Assembly: GCA_000349905.1 (NCBI GenBank)
Contig: KB722736.1
Coordinates: 2,245,428-2,309,427, forward strand
Source: Volvariella volvacea V23
Taxonomy: Eukaryota > Basidiomycota > Agaricomycetes > Agaricales > Pluteaceae
Direction: 5' to 3'
DNA: 64,000 bases
The notes under the pieces were generated by a model, which saw nothing but the letters and a program-made list of their open reading frames with translations, was not told the origin of the DNA and searched no databases. The position numbers were made by a program, and so were the translations under genes. Every line of letters starts with the position of its first letter. Position 1 is the first letter of the stretch. Positions 11,497 to 23,873 of this stretch are shown piece after piece.

Positions 11497-11907
11497 TTCC
11501 TATTTTATTGCAATTTAGACAGGAACCTCCCCTACCCTATATAATGCATTTACCTATATGTGGTCCATCTTTGATGGTTATTACCCCCTCACCCATTGAA
11601 CATGACATCCAGGGTCTAATGCTCGTTCACAAGTAATGGCGAAAATACTATATCGGTTGTCGGGAGCTTCAGTTATTTGGTACGTAGTTGATACATGAGT
11701 CCCCACGATCCAAGGGTGGTGTAATAATAACAAGAGAGAAGAGGAAAATGTGAAATGCGAAAAAACTTAATGGATACGGATAGAGCTCGAGGCACGCCAG
11801 AAGGACGGAATTGAGGATGAATGCAAACAGAAAAGTCTTATAAGCCAACTGCTTTGTTAATGCCTCAACTTGGGTTTATTGATACTAGCAACCATTCTGC
11901 TGGATTA
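11497..11907. other. Convergent 3' region of bL12m and NOT3/5
   Basis: The stops of two converging genes enclose 411 bases. The stretch must hold both polyadenylation regions. It is moderately A/T-rich, and I see no gene or RNA in it. Confidence 0.4.
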
Positions 11908-14900
11908 TTAATCCTCAGAAAGGTATCGATACTCGAAGCGGAAATCGCTCTTCTTGCGCTGACACCATGAACCTTCCCAATCAAAATAGACGTATACACC
12001 TTGTTCGTACTCTTCTGTGATAGCCTGAGGCTCGCTATGTCGCTGGAACCACGTCAAGTACTTGACGTGGAATCGCCAAGATTGTCTCTTCAATTCCTTC
12101 GCTGCAAGATATCTGTAGAGGGAACGTCATGTTACAATGGCCACCAACATTCAGTTAGTTTGGCACCCACTGTTGATATGTTCCTGGTTGGAAGTAGAAC
12201 ACGTAGAACAAGGTTTCCAAATCCAGCTGAGAGAAGAAGGCTGGTGTACTCAAGAGTGGAAGAGGCTGCTGAGGGTAATACTGTGCGGTTTGGAATGGCT
12301 GCCTAGGTGCATAGAACTTTGGCCTGCTTCTGTAAGTCTCAAGGTCAGTCAATATTAAGCGATGCATCAGTGAACGACGCACATTTCGGCGTCCTGGGGC
12401 TGAGGTATTGATGAATATCCACCTTCAAGCATTTTATGTACTTGATCCAGGTTGTTCATGCGCAGTGATGCTATAACCCCATAGTCGTATCAAACGTCCA
12501 TAATGAAAGGAACGAAAAACAAACTCATACCCTTCTGTTTTACATTCTCAAACGACACAACGAGATCCTGCAACGAACCAGGAAATGCATTGGCAGGTAT
12601 GCTTCGTGCTTGCTGTTGCTGAGGGGCAGAGTTAGGTCGCTGGCCACCAACAGTTGTCTGGTGGAGTGGTAGCACCGAAGGGGAAGGTCCCCTAAGCTCA
12701 GTGGATTGTAACGGAACCTTTACTCCAGGTGGGAATTGAGGCTGTTGGGGCTGTAGTTGAAGTTGAATAGTGTCTAGTTGCGGCGAACTTGCTGCGGATA
12801 CACCTACTGTTCCTGAAGGATATTGTATTTGTTGGGGTAGGGGTGATGGTGCCACCTGTGCTGGTTGCGTTTGTGGGGCTGTTGCATTTGCGTTTCCGTT
12901 TACTTGAGTTTGTGGCTAATGAATTTCGGGATGGACAGAAGAGATGGTAAGATCTCGACAAGCTCAGGACGTTCGTGAGAGAAACATTACCGTTGGTCCA
13001 TTCGTCTGTGTTAGTAGCTGGGATGAGGGCTCGGAATCTGCTACCCATGACATTAGCCGAGGTGTGATATTGATAAAAACCCACAACCGCTACCTTTGCG
13101 TGAAGCAGCAGGGGGGGAAGAGGTTGCTACTGGACCACCAATTGAACCAGGTACAGCCTCTGAGAGTGTCGGTGATTCCCTTCCTGAATAAAAAGAGCCA
13201 TCGGGTTGTTGTGAAGCAGCAGATGATAGTATTGGGCTTGTCACAGAGGGATGCGTTAAACTTGGTGACGATGTCTGATCCAAATGTGTTGATGCAGCGC
13301 TGACTTGTGGAGTCGACGGCGGTATCGATGGCGCTGTTGACTGGACAGTCGGAGGATGTGGTTGTACCGCCACAGCCGCAGGCGTTGGAGGTGCAGGTGC
13401 AGGTGTCGATGATGCGGGTGCGGTGATTGAAGGTGTCGAGGTCTGAGAAGCAGTATGCGTGGATGGTTGGGCAGCAACAGCAGCGTATCGTATTGGTGGC
13501 AGCTGCGCTGGGGGACGAGGCCCTTGTTTAACTACGCTAGCCATTGGTTGCTGTGCAAAGTTAGGGTTCGGTGGGGGCTTGGCTACGAAGGGTTAATATA
13601 AGCCGCAGAACCCAATGCAACACAGGTCGCTTACATTCCACTACAGACAGTTCTGTAGTAGAATGAGAATCACACCCATAAGGACATCTGGCATACTTAC
13701 TCCGTATACCCTGAAGCGATATTGATGCTTTCTTCATTATAGGGCTTTCGTCCCGTCGACTGCTTGTCACGCTTTCTTCATCCTGCTTATCCTGGCCCTT
13801 CTTATTGGGTGTCCGGGGGGGCAAGTCTTAATGACACATATAAGACATGGACGGTCACATTGCATAGATGCTGCCCACCTTCACTCGCCTCGTCCGAACT
13901 TTCACTGCTTGGGTCGTCATTATTTCCAAGTCCGAACTTCTCCTCCTCCTCATCGAGGTTGAGGTCATCATATATGCCTTCATCTTCATCAAAGCCTTCT
14001 TCCTGCACTCATTCCTTGAATGGGCCCGGGACCAGAAACATTAATGCAACATAACGAACCGTATTACTTTCCACAAAATACTGCACATCATCCTTCAGGC
14101 CGAAAACTTTTTCAGGCGACATGGAGCCATTGTTCAACAACCTCAGAACAATCTCCAGTCGGCTTATATGCCATTTACGGCGCTCGTTTAGGGCCTCTAG
14201 CTCTTCCAGACGCCCAGCAGTCGTTGCAGTACCCTTGTTGCGCTTCTTCCCTGCACCTTGTAGGCCCTCAATCTCTGCCTCCGATTGCTCCACCTGCATC
14301 TGTAGTTCTTCTACCTGTGTTTGAAGCCATTGAGTTGCCTCTTCCTTCTCTTGCTCCTTAGGGTCAAGTTTTGTTGCTTGTATAAGACCCTCTTTCGAGA
14401 AAGCCTTTGTCTTCATCTCCTTCTCACAAGCCTTGAATTTTTCCATTTGCTATATGACAACAATGCGACAGAAATGACAGGTGAGGCGACGAAGCGATAT
14501 GTTGGCGGATGACAACAGTTAGTTACGCGACCAAACAACCAAGACCAAGACCACCCGAACACAGTGCTAGAAAGCTACGACGAAGGCGGAGGTTGGGAGG
14601 GGAAGGGGACTGTAAGGAGTTGTGTGAGGAGCTGGTCGATACTTACCGTCTCGATCAACCGTCGGTTCTCCAGCAGCTGGGACTTGTCCTTGATGTCGTT
14701 GCTCGCAACCCATGTCTTAATTTGATCTCGCAGGCGTTGGAGCTTCTTGATTTGCGTCTTGAGGTCAAGTTCCAGTTTCTCTTTCTGTGTTTGATTTGTT
14801 GAGGCTTGCATTTTATCGTAGATACCCTCGAAGACTTCAACACCCTCCCCCACCTTCTTCAGGGTTCGGTCAATTTCGGCTGGATAACGCGCATATAAGT

Positions 14901-14961
14901 ATAATAGCCACAGAAAATGGTGTAGCAGGGATAACTGACTTTGCAGCTTCCTTGCCGCCAT
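11908..14961 (-). CDS. NOT3: CCR4-NOT complex subunit NOT3/NOT5
   Basis: A subunit of the CCR4-NOT deadenylase, which shortens poly(A) tails and also acts in transcription. The ATG is at 14961. MAARKLQ is spliced (donor GTCAGT) to [19 protein letters not shown], followed by [34 protein letters not shown] and LENRRLIET: the highly conserved Not3 N-terminal coiled coil. The second part continues as [20 protein letters not shown] and a Glu/Gln-rich helix region. The middle (about 12700-13800) is low-complexity Pro/Ser/Thr/Gln. The C-terminal NOT box is spread over several short exons from about 12600 to the stop at 11908, ending in [27 protein letters not shown] and [11 protein letters not shown]. 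The protein is roughly 800 residues. Most internal exon borders were not fixed. It is divergent from the BEM1-like gene. Confidence 0.93.
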
Positions 14962-15453
14962 GACGAACAAAACTAGACGATAATAGCAATATGAACGATG
15001 GAGCAAAAGGACAGTGAGGTGGAGAGATGATTTGTCGTTGTTTGATGCACAGGTATGCTGACTAAGCAAATCTGAATGCGGGAATCTGCTCCAAATTTGG
15101 TCATTCTGAAATAAAGTGCCCATAGCAATGCTGCCAGACAACCAGGAGACGCACAAATAAACAGACGTTGTGCTGTCGCTGCGCCTCTGCATCGTTGGCA
15201 GCAAATGACGTGGGTATATTCAGCCATAACAAGAGTCGATAGGTGCAGTCCCGAGCCTAGGAAAGCGGGTGAGGATAATCTTAAAGGCAGTTGGTGTTAT
15301 TGTTTAGGAGGTTCCACGTGAACAATTAGATGGCTACTTCCAAATCAGGAAAATGCTCGCACAAGGCCTCCTGTGGACAAGCTCGCAACTCACAACTCTT
15401 ACCTTCACGACTGCGACGACCTTTGTTTCTCTCCATAAAATTATTTTAAATTC
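14962..15453. promoter_or_regulatory. Shared divergent promoter, NOT3 and BEM1
   Basis: 492 bases separate two outward-facing start codons. A CACGTG E-box lies at 15315-15320. CT-rich leader sequence precedes the plus-strand ATG (about 15380-15440). That both genes use this DNA is inferred from orientation. Confidence 0.5.
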
Positions 15454-17607
15454 ATGAAATCTCTACGAAAGTCTCTGAACGGGGGCAAGGACTCTATTCG
15501 TTCTCATATCTCTACACCTCAACCCTTACCCTCGATATCAAAACCACCCTCCACCATCTTGCCTCCTCAGAAGGTTATCCGTGCTATCTCTGGCTACAAG
15601 TCACAGGCACCACAAGAACTTTCATTCCAGAAGGGCGACTTCTTCTACGTCCTCCAGGACGACAGCAGCAGCTCGGCTTGGTATGAAGCCCACAACCCAG
15701 CTACCGGTGCCCGTGGGTTAGTGCCTCGAACTATGTTCGAGGAGTTTGGTAAAACCGCACACCAGCAGTGAGTCGCAGTGACCCACTCTCGCTGTGCATA
15801 GCTGACTTGTGTCATGTGTCGCTATGACCCATCTAGAGTCCGCACTTCACAGTTTGGTGGTCAAGGGCTGGCCCCACTGCCTGCGAACACTATTGCTCCG
15901 ACTCCATCGAATTCCGCACCAAAACATACCGTCTATTATGCCGTTGTTCTGCATGACTTCGTTGCAGAACGTGCTGACGAATTGGATGCCAAAAAAGGGG
16001 ACACCATTGCTGTTGTAGCTCAATCCAACCGCGAGTGGTTCGTTGGAAAGCACATAGGAAGGCTTGGACGTCCCGGTCTTATTCCAGTTTCCTTTGTCGA
16101 AGTCCGTGATCCGACCACCGGCGGAATCATTCAGGACGTACACGGCCTAATGGATCGTGGAGATCTTCCCAAAGTGGAGGACTGGAAACGTGCCATGTAT
16201 CAGTATAAGCAGAACAGCATCACTCTCGGAGTAATCGACACGCCTCCTGCTCAACCCACATCTTATCCACAAAAGTCGTACTCCCAGGTCGAAGATCAAG
16301 CGTCTCAGGAATCATCAACCTTATACGAGGAATCAGCACGTCCTGAGAGCCCAGACGCACTGCCTGAAGGTTTGTTGCTTTCGGCACGCGTTGTTTCATT
16401 CCATTATGAAGCAGACGACTATTGGTTCCGTATTGATGCTACTTTCCAACCTTACGCGGACGCCGACCAGTCAGAGCTTCCGCCTGCCAAATCACTGATT
16501 CTGTTCCGAGTATACAATGATTTCTACGATTTCCAAGTCAGTCTCCTCGACACCTTCCCACGTGAGGCGGGCCGAGAGCCTCCCCACCCTAGATCGCTAC
16601 CGTATATGCCGGGCCCAGCTGATACTGTCGATGATGCACTTACAGCCAATCGACGAGGCGAACTGGATGTCTACGTTGGCGAATTATGCAACCTCAATAG
16701 GACAGGGGGGCGGTATATCCTGGAATCAGACGTAGTCCGTCGGTTTTTCGCACCAAAGAGGGGAGATGCAGAAAACGATACTGCCCCGCGCAGTCAAGAA
16801 CTAGAAGAATTACTCGGAGGCAGTGGTTACATCCAGGATGAGTATGATAGTGAGCAATCAGACCCCCCTATTCACCACAGCGCAACAGCTTCGCTTCAGA
16901 GGGGAGTAAGTAACTTATCCCTCCAAAACGACGGAGGGAGAGCTGATGGCCCCGATTACGACGACACTAAGTATACGCGAGCCCACCATAGCTCGTATGA
17001 TCCTCACCCTCACCCCCGGTCAGATAATCAGCGCCTGTCTTATGAAAATGTAAGCCGCGCTTCTCAGAGCCACAGACGTAGTGGATCATCCTCGTCTCAT
17101 CTGCAAAATTCACCGTACCCCGCTTCAAGTTCACGATCGAACTCCCCTCTACACCATTCTCCCCAGCGACAGTATCAGACAACGCAGCAGACTAGATCGA
17201 GAGGCAGCGATCACTCCAATCAATCGCGCTGGGATGCTGCTAACTACGTTTCATCATCTCCCACCAATTCGCGTTCATCCTCTGGACGACCGCCATCACA
17301 CACACCTTCTGCATCTATCAGCAATGTTAACAGCCCTTCGATTTCGGCTGCTAACCCACAAACTGCATTCGTAAAAATCAAGATCTTCGATATAGTCGCG
17401 AATGATGTTATCGCCATCCGAGTGCACCCAAGGGTTACGTATGCAGAATTGATGGAAAAAGTACACCAGCGGCTGGGTCCTTCAATAAAATCCCTGATAT
17501 ACAGAGACAGCATCACCAATGCGGAGGTTCATTTAACCTCAGACGCTCAGCTGAGCGCGTGGATTGATGCCACAGATAAGCATATACTGTATGCCGAGCA
17601 GGCTTGA
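15454..17607 (+). CDS. BEM1: Bem1/Scd2-type polarity scaffold (SH3-SH3-PX-PB1)
   Basis: A scaffold that gathers Cdc42, its exchange factor and PAK kinase at growth sites on the plasma membrane. Two exons (15454-15767 and 15837-17607) give 694 residues. Order of domains: SH3-1 (about residues 45-100: VIRAISGYKSQAPQELSFQ to GLVPRTMFEEF), SH3-2 (about 130-195: YYAVVLHDFVAERADELDAK to GLIPVSFVEVRD) and PX (about 290-420, with LLLSARVVSFHYEADDYWFR). A Ser/Pro/His-rich linker follows, then a C-terminal PB1 domain (about 612-694: FVKIKIFDIVANDVIAIRV and the IYRDSITNAEVHL loop). This is the exact architecture of yeast Bem1 and fission-yeast Scd2. The short intron sits just after SH3-1. Confidence 0.95.
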
Positions 17608-18029
17608 GGGCGAGGCTTCGTGGTCATTCGTTCTTGTTATTCTCTTGATTCTATATTTCGTTTGAGTTAATCCTGGGCCAATTCCAGTCCAATTCGTTCT
17701 GTTCCATTATGTCTTGTTTTTGAGCTTCGACCTTCATTCCAACATGGCCTCGTGAGCGCTTCTGCTTCAATCCTGTTTATTCTTTGTGTTTGTAGCCATT
17801 CACCCATTCTATGCTCCGATCTCAACATGTAATGTAGGGCACGTCACTTTAACATGTCTTCATTTCATTATTTTGGCAGTTGTACCCAGTAAATGATTAT
17901 TGCACGTTAATGTTAACTTCGGGGCTGCGACCCAGGATACATCCCGAACAAACCCGGGTAAACAAAGCACCTTGCCACAACGCTCCCTCATTAGACACTC
18001 CTAACACTCACCACTCGTTAACGACCAAT
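17608..18029. other. Intergenic, BEM1 terminator and NDUFA12 promoter
   Basis: The left half is T-rich (3' end of the BEM1-like gene). The right half is the leader of the complex I gene. Nothing else was seen. Confidence 0.4.
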
Positions 18030-18687
18030 ATGGTCTCCTTAATCCGAACCCTAAGAAGTTTCCGCCGAGTGGGTTTCAGGGAATGGTGGAGACAAATGCA
18101 ATATATCGGGGATGCAAAGTCGGGAAAATACATTGGAACAGACCAGTACGCATTCCCCTTCAGTCACTTTTCGGAAACGCAGTGCTTAAGTCTGAGTGAT
18201 TTTCTTCATCACTCTTATCCATAGATTTGGGAACAAGTACTTTGAGAACAGGAATGCAGAAGAGGAGATCCCGGGTATGTTTCTGTCTCAGCATAATTTG
18301 CATGGACTCATCGAGACTGTGAAGGTCGTCACCGCTGGGTTGACTTTGCACAAGTTCGTGGCTGCCATTCGCGCTTTTTTTCAGGCGAAACCTTACATAT
18401 TCACGCAGCATAACTATCATGCCTCGCAAGTTCCACCGGAGTGGCATTCTTGGCTCCAACATATCCGAAAGGACCCTCCTACTGAGGATCCTGTGATGGA
18501 AAAGTCACAGCAATCTTGGCAATTGGTGCGTTCACCTCGTCCCCAGTGCTTCAACTCGTCTTACACTGGCTTCTCAAAGCCTTGGGTTGAAAACTTGACG
18601 GGCACCCGTGGTGCATACAAACCGTATAATACCGTTAATCCCAAGATTAGCGCTTGGGAACCCAAAGTTACCTCTCGCAGTCAATAA
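18030..18687 (+). CDS. NDUFA12: Complex I accessory subunit NDUFA12 (fungal 13.4 kDa type)
   Basis: An accessory subunit of mitochondrial NADH:ubiquinone oxidoreductase, on the matrix arm. Four exons (18030-18145, 18225-18274, 18325-18353, 18409-18687) give 157 residues in consistent phase. The N-terminus is MVSLIRTLRSFRRVG, then FREWWRQMQYIGD, GTDQFGNKYFENR and RHRWVDFAQHNYHASQ, followed by VPPEWHSWLQHIRKDPPT. The fungal C-terminal signature is TGTRGAYKPYNTVNPKISAW. The 29-base third exon carries the conserved RHRWVDFA. The assembly factor NDUFAF2 is the related alternative, but the C-terminal TGTR...KISAWEP motif favours the structural subunit. It is convergent with the next gene, with 63 bases between stops. 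Confidence 0.9.
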
Positions 18688-18750
18688 ATCATTAAATAGA
18701 AGCGAGCCCCAATATATTTTCTCGATGGCCTGCTCAACGATACCGAATGG

Positions 18751-20330
18751 TTACATATCCTTGTACCGTGGTGCAATCAACTCCTCTACAACCATTTCAG
18801 CAACCGCGAGACTTGCTGTTAATCCTGGACTCTCGATTCCCAGTAGATTGATCATCAAACCAGTTTGTGACTCTGGGTTGGAATATTCAGTGCGTAGGAC
18901 GAAATCCTGGAATCCACCTGTGGGAGGAACTAATTTCGGCCGAATTCCAACATAATCCGGCTCAAGCCCTTCCAAAGTTACGTCAGGAAGATAGTTGGTG
19001 ATGGCGACGTGCATCTCCTTCAACCGAGACTCGTCTGGGATGAGGTACTTGACCCAAAAGTTAGCTAGCTCCTCATGTCCGAATTTCGAAACCTCTGGCG
19101 CATTGATCCACTCAATGTCTGGTCCAAACCGAACTTTGCCTTGCAAATCCAGGGTCAAATGTGTACCCAACGATTGAAAGGCATGGGTATCACTACCAAG
19201 CCGTGGACAAGGATATATTAAGTGCGAGATATTGCTTGCGCCAGGGCCATGGTATGAGGCATAGGAACCACGGGCGTAGTAGATCGGCAACCAGGCACTT
19301 TTAGGGAGTGTCGAATTCAGGAGAAATGTGCCAGAAAGTCCAGCAGCGTTGATCAGTGTCCGGGAGAGCAAGGAAGTCCCCTCACTTTCTTCCCCAGTCA
19401 CAACCTGTACCACCCATCCATCATCTTTGAGACCTGTTGACTCCCCAGCTGATGCAGATGGCTTGTATCTGTCAAGTCTGACCACCCTGGTTGCATACGC
19501 TAAATCTCCACCAGAATTGATAATATCCTTCTCCAAACTCTCCATGTATGCATGTGAATCGAGAATACCGGTCTGAGGGCACCAAAGCGCTCCAGTAATG
19601 TTCGGTGATAGATTAGGCACCATTTCGCGCGCTTCGTCTCCCGACAGCAACTGTGTTTGCAAGGCATTGAACCCCACACCAGCAGCATCGGAATATGGAG
19701 GCCATTGAAGTTTGAAGGATTTGGAATGCAGGTTCTCGATGTAGGCTTGCTGATCTAGACCGCTGGCTACGACGAGCTTGCCTGTCCTACGATGTGGTAT
19801 ATTATGAGCTTTGCACCTCTCGTAAAGTAAATCTCGTCCTCGAAGACACAGGCGAGTTTTGAGTGATTGGGGTGGGTAATAAAGCCCTGATAACAAGGTC
19901 AACTTTTGGCGGCATGCTAATTGAAGAGCAAGCACCTGAATGTATAACTTCGGAGTTTCTTGAACTAGATTGACTACTTTAAACATGCGGCAGCATCTTG
20001 ATGGCATTTCTCTCATACCTTGTCTCCTCGCCAGCGTTTGCGTGTCTCTCTACAAGAGCTGTTGAAAGCCCTGGAAATCTGGACGAAAGCCGCTGTGCGA
20101 TCGCTAGCCCGGTGACGCCTGTGCTAACAGGGAGCTGAGCCTCCGTTCGAGGCAAAAGGCAAAGGCTAGTACGAACCGCCTCCGACCACCAGAAAGTCAA
20201 CTATGAATTCCGGAGGCTGGGAGTGTTGCTAAACGGAAATTGTAACGAACAAGCAAGTAGATTCACCCACCTTATACGCATAGCGACCATTGGCGTTCAA
20301 AGCAAGTCTCAATGGGCGTATGTGTTGCAT
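18751..20330 (-). CDS. L2HGDH: L-2-hydroxyglutarate dehydrogenase, FAD-dependent
   Basis: Oxidises L-2-hydroxyglutarate to 2-oxoglutarate; a mitochondrial metabolite-repair enzyme. The first exon (ATG at 20330) encodes MQHIRPLRLALNANGRYAYK, a basic presequence. The Rossmann dinucleotide motif VDFLVVGGGVTGLAIAQRL is spread over the next exons. SSRNSEVIHSGLYYPPQSLK, the substrate-site signature of the DAO family, is spliced in two steps across 20020-19885. The rest (to the stop at 18751) is one long exon with TGKLVVASG, LWCPQTGILDSHAYME, LINAAGLSG, PCPRLGSDTHAF, YVGIRPKLVPP and LLGIESPGLTASLAV. All family landmarks are present. It is divergent from CNS1, with only 112 bases between start codons. 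Confidence 0.92.
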
Positions 20331-20442
20331 CTAAACTGACCAAAGGGGTACTGCAGTTTGGCTTGATCAGAAACAAACCTGGTGATTGCCGGGCCTCACT
20401 CTGAATTATCTCATCACTTGCTACTTCATCCTCTAGACGCTA
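20331..20442. promoter_or_regulatory. Very short divergent promoter, L2HGDH and CNS1
   Basis: 112 bases lie between opposite start codons, so both promoters must overlap here or reach into the first exons. No TATA-like element was obvious. Confidence 0.45.
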
Positions 20443-21704
20443 ATGGACCTAGATAAGCTAGCTGATTCGTTTATTACGCCGAGACCACTCACAGATGAGG
20501 AGCAAAAGGCAAAGTTGGCAGAATTCGATTCCGTTCCACTGTTTATGAAGCAGCTGCCGACGGAAGGCAACGATGACTTTGTCGTTGCGGCCTTGCAGAG
20601 TCTTGCTTATGATGGGACGCCGGATGGTGAGTCAAAGCAATGAACACAATCACTGAAGACTCTGATGCGTGCTGTTACAAGAGATTGCCCAAAACTTCAA
20701 GGAGCAGGGCAACGAGTATTTTAAGGGAAAGCGATATCGAGAAGCACTTGGGTTTTATACCCAGGGTATAGATGCGAAACCAACTGATAAACTGTTGCAA
20801 GAGGCCTTGCTTTGCAACCGGGCGGCCTGTAATCTTGAACTTCGTTCGTGATTCACTGGCCGGCGTATGGCTTCAGCAGATTGAATTTTTCATTTGCTAG
20901 AAAACTATGGCTCCGTACTACGAGATTGCTCGAAGGTCATCACTCTAAACGTTAGATCATCAAAAGCCTACTACAGATCTGCGGTAGCGCTGAATGCCCT
21001 TGAACGGTACCAGGAGGCAATCGACTGTTGTATACGATGCCTTGCATTTGATCCGGGAAATAATGCTATAAAGGCACTACACGAGAAGGCGAGGAAAGAG
21101 AAGGAGATCCAGGATGAAAAGGAGAGAATCAAAGGAGAGAGGAGTAGAAAAGAAGACGAAGCAAAAAGAAAATTAATGCTGGCATTTCGAGTAAGAATAC
21201 AAAGCTGAGCTTCGTTTATCGCTGATATCTATATAGGACAGAAACATCCTACCTATTTCCAATCCCAATGGATCACGAAATCCGTATGCACCTGAGTGGG
21301 ATCCCGAGGACCCTACTGAAGGTACCTTGTTGATTCCCGTGTTTTTCCTTTACCCGCAATACGCCACGTCCGATATCATACCCAATTTCGTAGAGGATAC
21401 TACATTCTCTGCTCACCTGGAGAACATGTTTCCCCCCAACTCGCCACCACCAGATTGGGACGTGGAGAATGAATATGTCAATGGCTCTCTGGTCATATAT
21501 GCGATGACGCACCGCAAGCGACTACTCAAAGTCGGGAAGAAAATGACGCTGCGAGACGTGTGCAAGGCTGCTAAGGAGAAGAAGGGTGAACCCAGGGATG
21601 GACTGCCGTTAAAGGATGGCTGTTTGACGTTCGTTGTTCTGCCAAGAGGAGATGTTGAGCTGAGATGGGTGGAGGAATATAAGGCATCAAGAGACGCAGA
21701 TTAA
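20443..21704 (+). CDS. CNS1: TPR co-chaperone Cns1/TTC4
   Basis: An Hsp70/Hsp90 co-chaperone in the cytosol, essential in yeast. The first exon carries FITPRPLTDEEQKAKLAEF and MKQLPTEGNDDFVVAALQSL, the conserved Cns1 N-terminus. Three TPR motifs follow: NFKEQGNEYFKGKRYREALG, then LLQEALLCNRAACNLEL joined to the next exon ENYGSVLRDCSKVI, then SKAYYRSAVALNALERYQEA. A charged helix (KEKEIQDEKERIKGERSRK) links to the C-terminal wheel domain, which has YATSDIIPNFVEDTTF, MFPPNSPPPDWDVENEY, LVIYAMTHRKRLLKVGKKM and a final beta strand with RGDVELRWVEEYK. Four exons with short introns. The length of about 360 residues fits the family. Confidence 0.92.
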
Positions 21705-22311
21705 CCTGCCAGCACGCGTTTTTTTGCTATGTCAACTTGAAAATGGCATTAATCCTCTCGAGTGCACGCTTGAGCTGTATATTCATTCCGTGATTTCCGT
21801 GCCTCCATAACAGGGATGTCTACAGCACAATGAAGCACTTAATGACCGCTTGTGTCTTAGGTCCACGTTCTGCTCCCTGGTGAGTTACTTCATTCACCAT
21901 CTCGTAAATCCATGTAAATGCTCATCGTCACACCCTCTATACTATCCAGTGCTTTTAATTTCTGCCTACTACTTGCTACCACTCTTAAACGGATTCAAGC
22001 ATAATTCTGGCACCGGTCTAATGAGGAATGCGTTAATATGCACTATTTTGAAAGTCAACGCAGTTAATGAAAAGCTACTGTTTGGAGGTAACCTCGACAT
22101 TGTCTGCGGATTTATTGCATGGCAAACTGCGTGCACAAGCCAACCACCTGTAGTGCATATCTTACCACATTGCCTCCATGTTGAAGCCTCCACACCTGCT
22201 GCACACCTTACAAGACGATTCCTCAAGCTATATGTGGGATCATGCTCACTATGTCGCCATAGAACTATTGTTCCCGCTCAAGTTCACTCACCTCCTATAC
22301 GCCAAAGAGTC
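21705..22311. other. Intergenic, upstream of the surface protein gene
   Basis: The CNS1 3' end is on the left. From about 21850 to 22311 the frame of the downstream gene stays open with no stop (about 150 codons), including an ATG at 22021. Composition and the start position usual for the family favour the ATG at 22312, so I leave this as leader. See findings. Confidence 0.35.
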
Positions 22312-23873
22312 ATGGTTACCCTCGTCGTCGACAATGCCGACCCAGAAATCAAATACTCTCAGGATCAGTGGACCAACCTTACATTTACCGAGCCTTCACC
22401 ATACTTTGGTGGAACAAAGTCAATGTCTAGTCCAGGAGGCGGCTGTTTTAGTTATTGCTTCACTGGTAGGCCGTCATCCAGATGTATCCTTGGTTTATGT
22501 CGTGCAAACCTATCTGGTCATTATGCACTACTTGCAGGCACATCTATTGCACTGTGGAGTGGTACCCCTGCTTCTTATGTACCGTATACTGCCATTATCG
22601 ATGGACAACAGATCGAAAGGAACATAGACTCTTCTGGTGCCCTTTTTGCCTCACCACCGCTTCCGCATGGGCAACATGAAGTCACATTCTACACATCTGG
22701 ATCTGTTTCTGTTGATTACTTGACAGTTCAAGTTAGCACTGGAGATAGTACTTCGTTAGTGGGGAAGAACTTAATTGTGGATGATTATGATCCCGAGCTA
22801 CTTTATCATGGGACATGGATGACCACACCGTTACCACATCATACGACATTCTACCAAAACACGACGCATTGGTCAAGAACACGTGGTTCAACGGCCACCT
22901 TCCCATTCGTTGGTACGTTGACCGTGGATCTCATGACCAAGGCTAGTACTGATGCTTTACCTCATTTGCGTAGGATCATCTTTAGCTGTTTATGGCGTGT
23001 TGGACACAAGCACCAACGGCATAATGACTGCCAACTTCTCTGTAGACGACTTTGATCCCGTGCCGTACTCTGCACAATTTACGGGTCAATCAGCTGATGG
23101 TGGCCTGACTAGCGCCCTTATCTTTGTGGCGGACCAGCTTCCAGCCGATAGCCACACTCTCAAGATTACCTTGATGGATGTAACTGAATCCCAATTATTG
23201 GGCTTGGACTACATCACATATCGTCCCACCGCTGCACGAGTCACGGAACAACCACAACTTGGGACGCCATCACCTGCCACACCAGAGCCTTCGCCCTCCA
23301 ATGACACAACTTCCGTGCCTAGCCCTGCGACAAGTAAGTCGACCATCGATCTCACGGATCGCATCGGCATTATTATTGGCAGTATCCTTGGTGGAATGCT
23401 GGTACTCATATTCATCGTACTACTAATCCTGATTTGGCGCAAGCGGAGGTTGTACCACCAATCCAAAAAGATTCATTCCAAATGTCCGGAAACTGGTTCC
23501 TTAGGATCTCGGGGTACGTACCGCCTGTTATACACCGGGGATACCATAGCTGATCTTACATCCTGGTACAGTATTTGACCCACCGCCCAGTACCCGCTTT
23601 AGCTTGCACAATCTGCCGACATTGACCGCCATCTCATCGTCCCACGGAAGTATACGCCTCTTTCGGCCAGCAACACAAGCAGTAATACCAAGCAATCCGA
23701 AACAAGCGTTAGAAGTTCCACCCAAACCGGAACATGACAATGATATACCGGCATCGACGGACACAGGTGAGAGGACAAGTGGTGTCTCGTCTGTTCCGGT
23801 GGCGGCTGGGGTGTCCAGCAATACAACCCGACGACCCATGTCCATACTGAGAGTCCCACCACCAACGGCATGA
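22312..23873 (+). CDS. Single-pass membrane protein with two beta-sandwich-like ectodomain repeats
   Basis: A probable cell-surface protein of an Agaricomycete family with unknown function. Two related extracellular repeats begin TLVVDNADPEIKYS and NLIVDDYDPELLYHGTW. Each ends in a block like CFTGTSIALWSG or FPFVGSSLAVYGVL, where the small-residue/VYG motif is split by an intron at the same relative place. A third partial block, SVDDFDPVPYSAQFTG, follows. Then come a Pro/Ser/Thr stalk (about 23260-23340), one membrane helix (IGIIIGSILGGMLVLIFIVL), the stop-transfer WRKRR, and a cytoplasmic tail ending at 23873. Four exons, with introns near 22465-22541, 22917-22973 and 23515-23571. There is no clear signal peptide after the chosen ATG, which suits the family but leaves the start uncertain. 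Confidence 0.75.
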
